From the NCBI GenBank assembly GCA_016297495.1, contig JAEDGN010000001.1:42609-106608 (forward strand): a stretch of DNA of 64,000 nt, read 5' to 3'. Of this stretch, positions 8,207 through 17,399 are shown piece by piece (within the stretch, counting starts at the first letter, position 1; each line of letters begins with the position of its first letter). The notes under the pieces are model-generated. The model did no database searches, was not told where the DNA came from, and worked only from the letters and a program-made list of their open reading frames with translations. The position numbers were made by a program, and so were the translations under genes. The stretch is from Coprococcus sp. (GTDB lineage Bacteria; Bacillota; Clostridia; Lachnospirales; Lachnospiraceae).

Positions 8207-8980
8207 ATGAAAAACTGGATTGCGCAGCAGGGATGGGGTTTGTACCTGATGATCGGGATGGCGCTTGTCGGTGTCATTGGAAGTATTTTATGTCGTGTAT
8301 TTTACGGGAGGCTGGCCAGAGAAGCTCAGCTTTGCGGCACATCGGATTATCCTATGCTTCATTACATCCGCCAGAAGTATACAAGTTATTATAAACTGGG
8401 GATGCACCCGTCCAATGCCGGAGCCATTGTCAGAAGGTATCTGGCGTTACATAGGGTGGGGCCGCTTACTTTGAATGCATGGAGGCATGTACGGGTTCTG
8501 ATGACAGCAGGTATTCTGATGGATGGACTCATCGTCAGTGTTTACCGTTATCAGCAGACATATGAGGCCGGGCCGTCCATTGTCTATGCAGGGACAAGTC
8601 TGATTCTGGCGCTGGGTCTCTGGATAACAGGGCTTGTACTTGGTGTGGAGAATCAATATCGTATTATTGTGAATGCGGTCTGTGATTATTTAGACAATTA
8701 TCTGAAAAGTAAACTGGATGGCGAATACGGATATGGACATCAAGTGGAAGTACCGGATAACTATGAAAAAGCATTGCGGGAGGCGGCAGCAACACGGACA
8801 GGAAATGCGTCCAGAACAGCAGCGGGAAGAAGCGATTATGGCAGGACGGTTGGCAATGGACCGGATTATGGACGGCGGCCGGGCAGTCGTGACCGAAATT
8901 TTGCTTCAGGTATGGACAAAGCCTCAGACGCTGTAGATGCGAAAATCGTTGAGGATGTCCTGAAGGAATTCCTGTCCTGA
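8207..8980 (+). CDS. Membrane protein of unknown function
   Basis: About 257 residues. I see one N-terminal membrane span (around LYLMIGMALVGVIGSILC) and two more in the middle (around GILMDGLIVSVY and LILALGLWITGLVLG), followed by a soluble, Arg/Gly/Ala-rich low-complexity C-terminal tail with repeated R-x-DYGR-type segments and an acidic end. No catalytic motif is apparent and I do not recognise the family; similar-looking proteins are common in Lachnospiraceae. The ATG at 8207 is preferred over upstream ATGs because GAAAGGGG lies at suitable spacing and the hydrophobic segment begins soon after it. A folded leader precedes it. Confidence 0.65.
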   Translation: MKNWIAQQGWGLYLMIGMALVGVIGSILCRVFYGRLAREAQLCGTSDYPMLHYIRQKYTSYYKLGMHPSNAGAIVRRYLALHRVGPLTLNAWRHVRVLMTAGILMDGLIVSVYRYQQTYEAGPSIVYAGTSLILALGLWITGLVLGVENQYRIIVNAVCDYLDNYLKSKLDGEYGYGHQVEVPDNYEKALREAAATRTGNASRTAAGRSDYGRTVGNGPDYGRRPGSRDRNFASGMDKASDAVDAKIVEDVLKEFLS

Positions 8981-8997
8981 AAAATTCTGTTATCTAG

Positions 8998-9026
8998 TTG
9001 ATAAATGGCGTTTGATTTGGTATGAT
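8998..9026 (+). promoter_or_regulatory. Sigma-A-type promoter with a 290-nt leader
   Basis: TTGATA (8998-9003), 17-bp spacer, TATGAT (9021-9026). Transcription from here would start near 9033, leaving about 290 nt before the hydantoinase start codon at 9321. Confidence 0.6.
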
Positions 9027-9032
9027 AAAGTA

Positions 9033-9320
9033 AATTTAGAAAATATCTGCGGATAAAATTGGAGGAATACAGAGTCTCTGTTTCCTCATATCCCGGTGTG
9101 TCATAAAGGCCTGCAACCATTAGTCTGCAAGTATGGTGTGAATAAGGCCTTTTGATACTTAAACCAATATAATCTGAAAAAGGGCGCAGGGGATGTTTCT
9201 CTGGGCCTTTTTATGCGCATCTCATTTGTCCGGCACAGCCGGATCATACCTGCCGGTGGAAGTGTAACAGTTTTATACCGGCGGTTGGGAAGCAAGGGGG
9301 AAACAGGAGGTTTTTACTTT
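9033..9320 (+). ncRNA. Long structured leader of the hydantoinase gene, attenuator-like
   Basis: The gene-free stretch 8981-9320 holds three stems. Stem 1 pairs GAGGAA-ACAG (9062-9072) with CTGT-TTCCTC (9078-9087). Stem 2 pairs AAAGGCC (9105-9111) with GGCCTTT (9146-9152), with inner ACCAT/ATGGT (9116-9120/9133-9137) and a short T-run. Stem 3 pairs AAAAAGG (9177-9183) with CCTTTTT (9206-9212), an intrinsic-terminator-like hairpin about 110 nt before the start codon. A premature terminator inside a long leader suggests attenuation or a riboswitch. I could not match it to a purine, THF, guanidine or other class I know. Transcript ends are inferred. Confidence 0.45.
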
Positions 9321-10712
9321 ATGAAAAAACTGATACAAAATGGAAAAATTGTATTGGAGAATGAAGTGATTCAGGGGGATCTGCTTATTGACGGGGAGAT
9401 CATTGCAGCGATCGGGCAGCATATAGATCCGGAGGGATGTCAGATTATTGATGCATCAGGCATGATCGTGCTTCCGGGAGGTATTGATGTGCATACGCAT
9501 TTTAATATCGATGTAGGTGTGCGTTCAGTGGATGATTTCAGTACCGGCACCATTGCGGCGGTGTTCGGAGGAACAACAGCAATTGTTGACCATATGGGAT
9601 TTGGACCGAAGGGCTGTAACCTTCATCATCAGTTCGGTGTTTATAAGGGGTATACCAATGGCAAATGTGTTGCTGATTATGGTCTGCACGGTGTATTCCA
9701 GGAAATTAATGAGGATATATTGAAGGAGACAGAGGTCATGCTGGCTGACGGCATTTCCAGCTTTAAGATGTATCTGACCTATGACTATAAGCTGGATGAC
9801 GCAGATGCGCTGAAGGTACTGGAGAAGCTGAAGACGATCGGAGCACTTACGACGGTACATTGTGAGAATGACGCTGTCATTCATTATCTGAGGGAGAAAC
9901 TGGTCTCTGAGGGCAAAACAGAAGCGAAGTACCACCCTGTGTCAAGGCCGCCGTACTGTGAGGCGGAAGCCGTTGATCGAATGATTGCTCTGTCCAAGGC
10001 CGCCGGCCAGGCACCGCTTTATATTGTGCATGTATCCACCGGAGAGGGTGCGGCGCTGATCAGACAGGCAAGGTCAGAGGGAGCTGTAGTCTTTGGAGAG
10101 ACCTGTCCACAGTATCTTGTGCTGGATGACAGCCGTTACGAAGACCCGAAGGAGGGACTGAAATATATTCTGAGTCCGCCGATACGTTCCAGAGAGCATC
10201 AGGAGTCTATATGGAAGGGACTGAAGGATGGCTCTCTGCAGGTCGTTGCCACAGATCACTGCAGTTTTGATTATCACGGGGATAAGCAAAATGGAAAGGA
10301 TGATTTTACAAAATGTCCGAATGGGGCTCCGGGAGTGGAGACCCGTATGCCGATTGTATTCTCTGAAGGCGTTTCCAAGGGAAGACTGACATTGAATGAA
10401 TTCGCTGCTGTAACCAGTACGAATCCTGCAAAGCTTTTTGGCATGTATCCGAAGAAGGGGGTTTTGTCTGTAGGAAGTGATGCAGATATCGTGCTCATGG
10501 ATCCGGATATGGATGTAACGATTACAAAGAGCATCCTGCATGAAAATGTGGATTATACGCCATATGAAGGTCTGTCGGTGAAGGGATGGCCGGTGATGAC
10601 CATCATCAGAGGTCAGACAGTTGTGGAAAATGAACGGCTTCAGGTGCCGCTGGGATTTGGACGGTTTATTCGCAGAAAACCTGTAGATTACCGTGAATTG
10701 CTGTCAATATAA
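9321..10712 (+). CDS. hydA: Dihydropyrimidinase / hydantoinase
   Basis: Cytosolic cyclic amidohydrolase opening the ring of dihydropyrimidines or 5-substituted hydantoins to N-carbamoyl amino acids. Binuclear metal ligands are visible: HTH (His 58 and 60), the carboxylated lysine in SSFKMYL (Lys 149), VHCEND (His 180), YIVHVST and ATDHCSF. At 463 residues it matches the D-hydantoinase/dihydropyrimidinase family rather than allantoinase or dihydroorotase. The ATG at 9321 follows ACAGGAGG; longer in-frame starts run into the leader. No carbamoylase or permease gene lies next to it, so the physiological substrate is open. Confidence 0.9.
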   Translation: MKKLIQNGKIVLENEVIQGDLLIDGEIIAAIGQHIDPEGCQIIDASGMIVLPGGIDVHTHFNIDVGVRSVDDFSTGTIAAVFGGTTAIVDHMGFGPKGCNLHHQFGVYKGYTNGKCVADYGLHGVFQEINEDILKETEVMLADGISSFKMYLTYDYKLDDADALKVLEKLKTIGALTTVHCENDAVIHYLREKLVSEGKTEAKYHPVSRPPYCEAEAVDRMIALSKAAGQAPLYIVHVSTGEGAALIRQARSEGAVVFGETCPQYLVLDDSRYEDPKEGLKYILSPPIRSREHQESIWKGLKDGSLQVVATDHCSFDYHGDKQNGKDDFTKCPNGAPGVETRMPIVFSEGVSKGRLTLNEFAAVTSTNPAKLFGMYPKKGVLSVGSDADIVLMDPDMDVTITKSILHENVDYTPYEGLSVKGWPVMTIIRGQTVVENERLQVPLGFGRFIRRKPVDYRELLSI

Positions 10713-10759
10713 AATTATTAATCAGCCAATATATCAGAAATATTAATGGAGAAAACAGA

Positions 10760-12451
10760 ATGTCAAGCAGGAAGAAAAAAACAATTTATGTAATCGGACA
10801 TAGAAATCCGGATACGGATTCCATATGTTCTGCTATTGCACTGGCCAATCTTAAAAACAGAATATCCAAAAAAAAGGATGAGAATGGACAGGAGAAGTGG
10901 CCGGAGCATGTTATCTATAAGGCGGTTCGTGCCGGTCATCTGAATCAGGAAACACGTTATGTGCTGAAGCATTTTGGTGTGAGTGTGCCGACTTATATGC
11001 GGGATGCAAGAACCCAGATCAGCGATATCAATTATAGTGTGACAGAGAGTATCAGAGATAATATATCTCTGAGACAGGCATGGAAGATCATGCGCGCTGT
11101 CAGTAAATCTACTCTGGCTATTACCGAAGAGGATGGCCGGCTGAAGGGTGTGATCACGACCAGCGATATAGCCAAGTCCTATATGGCTGTTTTTGATAAC
11201 TGTATTCTGGCAAAGGCACGCACACCTTTTGAGAATATTATTGATACTCTGAATGGAACCCTGGTGGCAGGCAATGGTGATGGCTGTGTGGAACAGGGTA
11301 AGGTTGTGATTTCTACGGCTAACACCGAGATTATCCGGCAGCATATCGGAGAGGGCGATGTGGTCATCCTGGGCAACAGGTATGAAGCGCAGCTCTGTGC
11401 ACTGGAACAGAAGGCATCGGTGATTATTGTATGTGACGGGGCACCGGTTTCAAGAACCATCAGAAAAATTGCAGGCGGTACGGGCTGTGCCGTTGTCAGC
11501 ACCGAATATGATGCCTATACAGCTGCCCGACTGATTAATCAGAGCCTTCCTGTACGTCATTTTATGACAAAGGATAACCTGATTACATTTAAAGAGAATA
11601 ATTATATTGATGATATCCGTGGCATTATGATGAAGGAGCGGATCCGTGACTTCCCGATCGTGACAGAGGACAATCATTATACAGGGATGATATCCAGACG
11701 AAATCTGATCGATATGGATAAAAAGCAGATGATTCTGGTGGATCATAATGAGGCTGATCAGGCCATCGCCGGTATCGATGAAGTAGAGGTTATGGAAATT
11801 ATCGATCATCATAAGCTGGGAACCATTGAGACCATCAAACCTGTGATTGTGCGGAATCAGCCGGTGGGCTGTACGGCAACCATTGTTTATCAGATGTATG
11901 TGGAGAACAATGTTGAAATTTCTGCTACTATGGCTGGTCTTTTGTGTTCTGCTATTATTTCGGACACATTGCTTTTCAGGTCACCGACATGTACGGCGCT
12001 GGATAAGATGGTTGCCTGTAAGCTGGCTGAGATAGCCGGTATTGATCCGGAGGCCCATGCAAAAGCCATGTTTGATGCCGGAAGCGATCTGAAATCCAAG
12101 TCCAATGAAGAGATATTCTATCAGGATTTCAAGAAGTTCAAGGCAGGCGACAAGTCCTTCGGTGTCGGACAGATCACATCCATGAATATGGAGGAACTGA
12201 AAGCACTGGCGGAGAAGATGAAGCCATTTCTGGAGGTTGTGCGGAAGAAAGAGGATGCGGATATGATCTTTTTCCTGCTGACCAATATACTTGAAGAGAA
12301 TTCTTACGTCATATATGCCGGCCGGGATGCAGGAGAGATGATTGCCCAGGGCTTCAACAGGGAACCGGAAAATGGCGGTGTGCTGCTGGAGGGTGTTGTG
12401 TCACGTAAGAAACAGTTTGTGCCGGTAATGATGGGCATGATGATGGCGTAG
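10760..12451 (+). CDS. Manganese-dependent inorganic pyrophosphatase with CBS-DRTGG regulatory insert (copy 1)
   Basis: Family II (DHH) pyrophosphatase of 563 residues. The N-terminal metal site is GHRNPDTDSICSA (residues 13-25). A regulatory insert follows, with a CBS half (around residues 95-140), a DRTGG-like domain and a second CBS half, before the DHH domain resumes with ILVDHNE (about 326) and IIDHHKLG (about 348). The C-terminal DHHA2 domain carries the substrate-binding VSRKKQ (about 549). In the family, CBS domains bind AMP/ADP (inhibiting) and, in DRTGG-bearing forms, diadenosine polyphosphates (activating). Cytosolic pyrophosphate removal drives biosynthesis. The next gene is a close paralogue 12 bp downstream. 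Confidence 0.92.
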   Translation: MSSRKKKTIYVIGHRNPDTDSICSAIALANLKNRISKKKDENGQEKWPEHVIYKAVRAGHLNQETRYVLKHFGVSVPTYMRDARTQISDINYSVTESIRDNISLRQAWKIMRAVSKSTLAITEEDGRLKGVITTSDIAKSYMAVFDNCILAKARTPFENIIDTLNGTLVAGNGDGCVEQGKVVISTANTEIIRQHIGEGDVVILGNRYEAQLCALEQKASVIIVCDGAPVSRTIRKIAGGTGCAVVSTEYDAYTAARLINQSLPVRHFMTKDNLITFKENNYIDDIRGIMMKERIRDFPIVTEDNHYTGMISRRNLIDMDKKQMILVDHNEADQAIAGIDEVEVMEIIDHHKLGTIETIKPVIVRNQPVGCTATIVYQMYVENNVEISATMAGLLCSAIISDTLLFRSPTCTALDKMVACKLAEIAGIDPEAHAKAMFDAGSDLKSKSNEEIFYQDFKKFKAGDKSFGVGQITSMNMEELKALAEKMKPFLEVVRKKEDADMIFFLLTNILEENSYVIYAGRDAGEMIAQGFNREPENGGVLLEGVVSRKKQFVPVMMGMMMA

Positions 12452-12463
12452 GAGGACAGGAAA

Positions 12464-14110
12464 ATGAGTAAAGAAAAAGAAATATTTGTCATCGGGCACA
12501 AGAATCCGGATACGGATTCTATCTGTTCCGCCATTGCCTATGCTTATTTGAAGAATCAGATGACCGGGAGCAGTCTCTATGTGCCGAAGCGTGCCGGTGA
12601 TGTTAATACGGAGACCCGGTATGTGCTCGAAAGATTCGGATATACGGCGCCGGAATACGTGCGTAATGTGCGGACCCAGGTCAGAGATACGGGACTGACG
12701 GAGGGAGAGCGTGTGAAACGCGGACTTTCGGTGAAAAAAGCATGGGAGATACTGAGTGAAAGACATCGCTCAACACTGGCTGTTGTAGATGATAACGGGG
12801 GTCTTGAGGGGCTGATTACCATCGGAGATATTGCCAAATCCATTATGGATGTATATGGCGGTAAAGCGTTATCCGATGCAAAAACTCCGTATACAAATAT
12901 TGTAGAGACATTGCAGGCGGAGGTCCTGGCCGGAGATATTGATCATGCGGCTGCTACGGGAAAGGTTATTATAGCCGCTGCCAATCCTGATCTTATGGAA
13001 GAGTCCATAGAGCCGGGAGATATGGTTATTCTTGGGGACCGCTATGAATCACAGCTCTGTGCCATTGAGATGCAGGCAGGCTGTCTCATTGTATGTCTTG
13101 ACAGTGAGGTGACAGACAGTATTCGGGAGCTGGCAAGGGAAAAGGGCTGCAAGATATTGCGTACATCCTACGATACGTTTATTACTGCCAGGCTGCTGAA
13201 TCAGAGTATACCGATTGAATATTTTATGATCAGGAGCAATCTGACTTATTTCCGTCTGGATGATTATACAGAAGATATCAGGGGAATCATGGGTAAGATG
13301 CGTCACCGTGAATTTCCTGTTCTTGACAGTGATGGTAAGCTGGCTGGTATGATGACCCGTCACAGTCTTCTGGAGATGGACAAGAAACGGGTTATTCTGG
13401 TGGATCATAATGAGACCGGTCAGGCGGTCGACGGTATCCAGGAGGCGGAGATAGAAGAAATCGTGGATCACCATAAACTGGGTTTTGTGGAGACCATGCG
13501 CCCTGTTATGTTCAGAAATCAGCCGGTGGGATGTACCTCGACAATTATTTATCTGATGTTTAAAGAACAGAATATCGAGATCCCTGCAGGTATTGCGGGA
13601 CTTATGTGTTCTGCCATAGTCTCGGATACATTACTGTACCGTTCACCGACATGTACGGCTATTGACAAAATTGCTGCGGAGGATCTGGCACGAATTGCCG
13701 GAATCAATACAGAAGAGCATGCAAAGGCCATGTTTGCTGCAGGCAGCAATCTGGGCAGCAAGACGGCCAAAGAAATCTTTTATCAGGACTTCAAGAAATT
13801 CAAGGCCGGAGAGAAGGCCTATGGAATCGGACAGATCACATCCATGGATGGCGGTGAACTTGCAGCCATTGTGGAGCGGCTGACGGATTACATGGAAGAG
13901 ATACGACCGGAAACAGGATTGGATATGCTGTTTTTTATGCTGACGGATATACTGAAGGAATCCACAACATTGATCTGTGTTGGACCGGATGCGCTGCAGA
14001 TGGTGGCGGAATACAGCGGATGTCCGGTACAGGGCAGTACTGTTTACATGGAAGGTGTTGTATCCCGTAAGAAACAGATTGTACCAACACTGATGCAGGC
14101 CATCCAATAG
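12464..14110 (+). CDS. Manganese-dependent inorganic pyrophosphatase with CBS-DRTGG regulatory insert (copy 2)
   Basis: Paralogue of the preceding gene, 548 residues with the same domain order. It retains every catalytic motif: GHKNPDTDSICSA, ILVDHNETGQ, IVDHHKLG, RNQPVGCTST and VSRKKQ. Differences concentrate in the CBS/DRTGG insert, the part that senses nucleotides, so the two enzymes may respond to different signals or form heterodimers. GGAGG precedes the ATG, and spacing to both neighbours is under 25 bp, so it is cotranscribed with copy 1 and probably with the flavin reductase and cobalamin genes. Both copies look functional; neither is a pseudogene. Confidence 0.92.
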   Translation: MSKEKEIFVIGHKNPDTDSICSAIAYAYLKNQMTGSSLYVPKRAGDVNTETRYVLERFGYTAPEYVRNVRTQVRDTGLTEGERVKRGLSVKKAWEILSERHRSTLAVVDDNGGLEGLITIGDIAKSIMDVYGGKALSDAKTPYTNIVETLQAEVLAGDIDHAAATGKVIIAAANPDLMEESIEPGDMVILGDRYESQLCAIEMQAGCLIVCLDSEVTDSIRELAREKGCKILRTSYDTFITARLLNQSIPIEYFMIRSNLTYFRLDDYTEDIRGIMGKMRHREFPVLDSDGKLAGMMTRHSLLEMDKKRVILVDHNETGQAVDGIQEAEIEEIVDHHKLGFVETMRPVMFRNQPVGCTSTIIYLMFKEQNIEIPAGIAGLMCSAIVSDTLLYRSPTCTAIDKIAAEDLARIAGINTEEHAKAMFAAGSNLGSKTAKEIFYQDFKKFKAGEKAYGIGQITSMDGGELAAIVERLTDYMEEIRPETGLDMLFFMLTDILKESTTLICVGPDALQMVAEYSGCPVQGSTVYMEGVVSRKKQIVPTLMQAIQ

Positions 14111-14130
14111 TTGAAAGCGGGGACTCTGAT

Positions 14131-14733
14131 ATGAGCAAACAATTATGGAAACCGGGAAATATGCTGTATCCTCTGCCGGCAGTCCTCGTCTCCTGCGGTG
14201 ACAGAGACGGCAATTATAATGTACTTACTGTCGCGTGGACGGGAACCATCTGCTCGGATCCGCCCATGGTTTATATATCTGTGAGGAAAAATCGGCACTC
14301 CCATCATATTTTGAAGGAAACCGGAGAGTTTTTCATCAATCTGACCACGGAGAAACTGGCTTTTGCCACGGATTACTGTGGCGTCAAATCAGGGCGGGAT
14401 ACGGATAAATTTGCCGATATGCATCTGACACCTGAGATGGGAATGCTGAAATGGGCACCTATGGTGAAGGAAAGTCCCGTCTGTATTGCCTGTGAGGTTG
14501 TGCGGATAGAGGAATTGGGAAGCCATGACATGTTCATTGCCAACGTGAAGGGTGTTTATGCGGATGAGGCCTATATGGATGACAATGGGAGATTTGACCT
14601 TTTGAAAGCAGAGCCCATTGTTTATTCCCATGGACAATATTACGGTCTTGGACGTAATACAGGCAAATTCGGATATTCTGTCCGGAAGGCAAAGAAAAAA
14701 TCGGTTCATAAGCAGAAACAGCAGGAAAAGTAA
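14131..14733 (+). CDS. Flavin reductase-like / flavoredoxin FMN-binding protein
   Basis: Split-barrel FMN-binding protein of 200 residues. The N-terminal NVLTVAWTGTICSDPP segment and the following VRKNRHSHHILKETGEF helix-strand are characteristic of the flavin reductase-like family (flavoredoxin branch), which binds FMN and passes electrons or reduces flavin with NAD(P)H. The protein ends in a Lys-rich tail. It lies 20 bp after the second pyrophosphatase and 7 bp before cbiD, so it is in the cobalamin operon. In that context it may supply low-potential electrons, for instance for cobalt reduction before adenosylation, but this is inference. Confidence 0.85.
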   Translation: MSKQLWKPGNMLYPLPAVLVSCGDRDGNYNVLTVAWTGTICSDPPMVYISVRKNRHSHHILKETGEFFINLTTEKLAFATDYCGVKSGRDTDKFADMHLTPEMGMLKWAPMVKESPVCIACEVVRIEELGSHDMFIANVKGVYADEAYMDDNGRFDLLKAEPIVYSHGQYYGLGRNTGKFGYSVRKAKKKSVHKQKQQEK

Positions 14734-14740
14734 GAAATCT

Positions 14741-15880
14741 ATGACAGATTACAGGAAAGAAACTGTTATTAAAGGACAAAAACGTCTCAGATGCGGTTAT
14801 ACAACAGGTACGTGCGCTGCAGCTGCTGCAAAGGCGGCTGCAGCCATACTTTTTAGCGGAAAATTATGCCGGGAGATTCGCCTGACCCTTCCAGGCGGGG
14901 ATACGGTCATGCTGGAGCCGGTAGTTCTTGAGATGCTGCCGGAAACAGCAGTGTGCGGTGTTATCAAGGACGCCGGTGATGACCCGGATATCACCAACGG
15001 GATGATGGTCTGTGCACGGATAAGTAAAACAGAAGGAAATGAAATCATTATTGACGGCGGAGAGGGCGTTGGACGGGTCACCCGGGAAGGGCTTGACCAG
15101 CCTGTTGGGGCGGCAGCCATCAATTCCGTCCCAAGGGAAATGATCAGGTTAGGACTGGAAGAGATGATGCAGACCTGGCATTATACAGGAGGTCTGTCGG
15201 TGATGATCTCCATACCGGGCGGAGAGGAGAAAGCGGCTAAAACGCTGAATCCGGTGCTGGGTATAGAGGGCGGTCTCTCGGTGCTGGGTACGACCGGTAT
15301 TGTAGACCCCATGAGTGAACAGGCGCTGGTGGATACGATTGCCGTTGATATGCGGATGCACCGGGCGATGCAGGAACAGATTTTTATTATGACACCGGGC
15401 AATTACGGCCTTGATTTTTTGCAGGAGCATTATAATATTTCCCGGGAACAGGTGATTAAGATCAGCAATTACATCGGAGAAAGTCTGGATATGGCTGTAT
15501 GCATGGGCGTTTCGGGAATCCTGCTGGCGGGACATATTGGCAAAATGATCAAGATAGCAGGCGGCATCATGAACACTCATTCCCGTCAGGCCGATGCCAG
15601 AATGGAAATACTGACGGCTTATGCGGCGGCGGCGGGAGCAGGAACAGCGGTGCTGCAGAACATCATGCAGGCAGTAACAACGGATGCAGGACTGGACATA
15701 TTAAAAACTGCAGGTTTTCTTGAGACTACGATGGCGCTGGTGACAGAAAGAATACGTGTGCATCTCCAGCGGAGAGCCGGAGATAGTGTGGAAGTTGGCG
15801 TTATTGTATTTTCAAATAGATATGGTCTTCTGGGGCAAACAGATAATGTGGAGAATATGCTTGCAAAACGGGGACAATAA
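14741..15880 (+). CDS. cbiD: Cobalt-precorrin-5B C1-methyltransferase CbiD
   Basis: SAM-dependent enzyme methylating C1 of the corrin ring in the anaerobic cobalamin pathway. Hallmarks are the N-terminal RCGYTTGTCAAAAAKA and the later GGEGVGRVTREGL and MTPGNYGLDF motifs, all typical of CbiD, which is unrelated in fold to the other ring methylases. Length of 379 residues fits. The ATG at 14741 starts the conserved region; upstream frame overlaps the flavin reductase gene and is not needed. It is the first of five cbi genes although it acts last among them. There is no cobalamin riboswitch in the 7 bp before it. Confidence 0.95.
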   Translation: MTDYRKETVIKGQKRLRCGYTTGTCAAAAAKAAAAILFSGKLCREIRLTLPGGDTVMLEPVVLEMLPETAVCGVIKDAGDDPDITNGMMVCARISKTEGNEIIIDGGEGVGRVTREGLDQPVGAAAINSVPREMIRLGLEEMMQTWHYTGGLSVMISIPGGEEKAAKTLNPVLGIEGGLSVLGTTGIVDPMSEQALVDTIAVDMRMHRAMQEQIFIMTPGNYGLDFLQEHYNISREQVIKISNYIGESLDMAVCMGVSGILLAGHIGKMIKIAGGIMNTHSRQADARMEILTAYAAAAGAGTAVLQNIMQAVTTDAGLDILKTAGFLETTMALVTERIRVHLQRRAGDSVEVGVIVFSNRYGLLGQTDNVENMLAKRGQ

Positions 15881-15909
15881 CTGCAGATGGGATAAAGGAG
15901 GAAGATACC

Positions 15910-16608
15910 ATGGCCGGGTGTTTATATAGTGTGGGAGTGGGACCGGGAGATCCGGAGCTGATGACGATGAAAGCGGTCCGATGTATCCGGAAATGTCCGG
16001 TCATTATTATTCCAACGGCAGATAAGAGCAGCTGTACAGCCTATCAAATAGCTCTGCAGGAAATACCGGAGATTGAAGAAAAGGAATGTATAGCTGCCGT
16101 GATGCCGATGACGAAGGACAGAGAGCTGCTTCGAAAAAGTCATGAGACGGCAGCAGGAAAGGTGGCTGCCATACTGGCTGAAGGGAAGGATGCGGCTTTT
16201 CTCACGATCGGTGATCCGACGGTCTATGCGACACCCATGTATATTCATCAGCGAATTGCGGAAATGGGCTTTGAGACCCGAATCATCAGCGGGGTTCCTT
16301 CGTTCTGTGCGGCGGCGGGAAGGATGAAGATCTCTCTGGCTGAGGGCAGAGAGCAGATTCATATTATTCCTGCCAGCTACGATATTGAGGAGGCATTAAA
16401 GCTTCCTGGAACGAAGATTCTTATGAAGGCGGGGAAAAAGATGCCCTGTGTGAAAGATATCCTCAGAAAAAGTAATGATCATGTGCTGATGATTGAGAAT
16501 TGCGGTATGGAAAATGAAAGAGTATGGACAGATATGGACAGTATGCCGGATTGTCCGGGGTATTACACACTGGTAATTGTCCGGGAAAAAAGAGGTGGAA
16601 AGCGATGA
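15910..16608 (+). CDS. cbiL: Cobalt-factor II C20-methyltransferase CbiL
   Basis: Tetrapyrrole methylase fold enzyme adding the C20 methyl group. It shows the N-terminal SAM loop GVGPGDPELMT, the LTIGDPTVYATPMYIHQRI segment typical of CbiL/CobI, and ISGVPSFCAAAGR. At 232 residues it has family length. AAAGGAGGAAG precedes the ATG. The stop codon overlaps the cbiF start (ATGA), implying translational coupling. In the anaerobic route its substrate would be cobalt-sirohydrochlorin. Confidence 0.93.
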   Translation: MAGCLYSVGVGPGDPELMTMKAVRCIRKCPVIIIPTADKSSCTAYQIALQEIPEIEEKECIAAVMPMTKDRELLRKSHETAAGKVAAILAEGKDAAFLTIGDPTVYATPMYIHQRIAEMGFETRIISGVPSFCAAAGRMKISLAEGREQIHIIPASYDIEEALKLPGTKILMKAGKKMPCVKDILRKSNDHVLMIENCGMENERVWTDMDSMPDCPGYYTLVIVREKRGGKR

Positions 16609-17399
16609 TACATTTTGTAGGTGCGGGACCGGGTGCTCCGGATCTCATAACTGTCAGGGGACAGAAGCTGCTGCAGGAAGCAGATGTGATTATATATGCC
16701 GGTTCCCTGGTTAATCCATCTCTCCTGGACGTAAAAAAAGGAAGCTGCCGTGTCTACAACAGTGCGCATATGACATTGGAGGAAGTGCTTCAGGTCATGA
16801 GAACTGCTGAGAAGGAAGGACGGATGACTGTCCGGCTTCATACGGGTGACCCGTGCTTGTACGGAACCATTCGTGAGCAGATGGATGCATTGAGAGAAGA
16901 AGGCATTGATTTTGATATCTGCCCGGGAGTCAGCGCGTTTTGTGGTGCGGCATCAGCTCTGGAGCTGGAATATACATTGCCCGGGGTTTCTCAGACAGTG
17001 ATTATCAGCAGAACAGCGGGCAGGACACCGGTACCGGAGAAAGAGAGTATCAGGAATCTGGCAGTTCATCAGGCGACGATGGTTCTCTTCCTCAGTGCGG
17101 GCCATCTTCTGAAACTTCAGGGGGAACTGCTGGCAGGCGGTTATCCGGCAGATACACCGGCAGCGATCTGCTATAAGGCCACCTGGCCGGAAGAAAAAAA
17201 GCTGTATTGTACTGTCGGGACGCTGGCGGAAACAGCGAAAAAAGAAGATATATCAAACACGGCGCTGATTATTGTGGGTGAGGTCATCGGCAGCCGGTAT
17301 GACCGTTCGTTTCTCTATGATCCGGCATTTACAACAGCCTTTCGTCAGGGCAGCAGTCAAAATGAAGAAAAAAAGGAGCCGGAGGATGAAAGCTTATGA
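16605..17399 (+). CDS. cbiF: Cobalt-precorrin-4 C11-methyltransferase CbiF
   Basis: Tetrapyrrole methylase adding the C11 methyl group. It begins with the SAM loop FVGAGPGAPDLIT, contains VRLHTGDPCLYGTI and the CbiF/CobM-specific CPGVSAFCGAASALELEYT... region followed by SQTVIISRTAGRTP, and ends in an acidic linker. It has 264 residues. The ATG at 16605 overlaps the cbiL stop by 4 bp with AGAGGTGG upstream, and its own stop overlaps the cbiG start by 4 bp. Confidence 0.94.
   Translation: MIHFVGAGPGAPDLITVRGQKLLQEADVIIYAGSLVNPSLLDVKKGSCRVYNSAHMTLEEVLQVMRTAEKEGRMTVRLHTGDPCLYGTIREQMDALREEGIDFDICPGVSAFCGAASALELEYTLPGVSQTVIISRTAGRTPVPEKESIRNLAVHQATMVLFLSAGHLLKLQGELLAGGYPADTPAAICYKATWPEEKKLYCTVGTLAETAKKEDISNTALIIVGEVIGSRYDRSFLYDPAFTTAFRQGSSQNEEKKEPEDESL

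Noticed and set aside
9033..9320. Purine or THF riboswitch as the identity of the hydantoinase leader
   Set aside because: The conserved loop sequences of those classes as I know them are not present.
14700..14745. Cobalamin riboswitch upstream of cbiD
   Set aside because: Only 7 bp separate cbiD from the flavin reductase gene, and no B12-box-like sequence is seen there or in the 20 bp before the flavin reductase gene.
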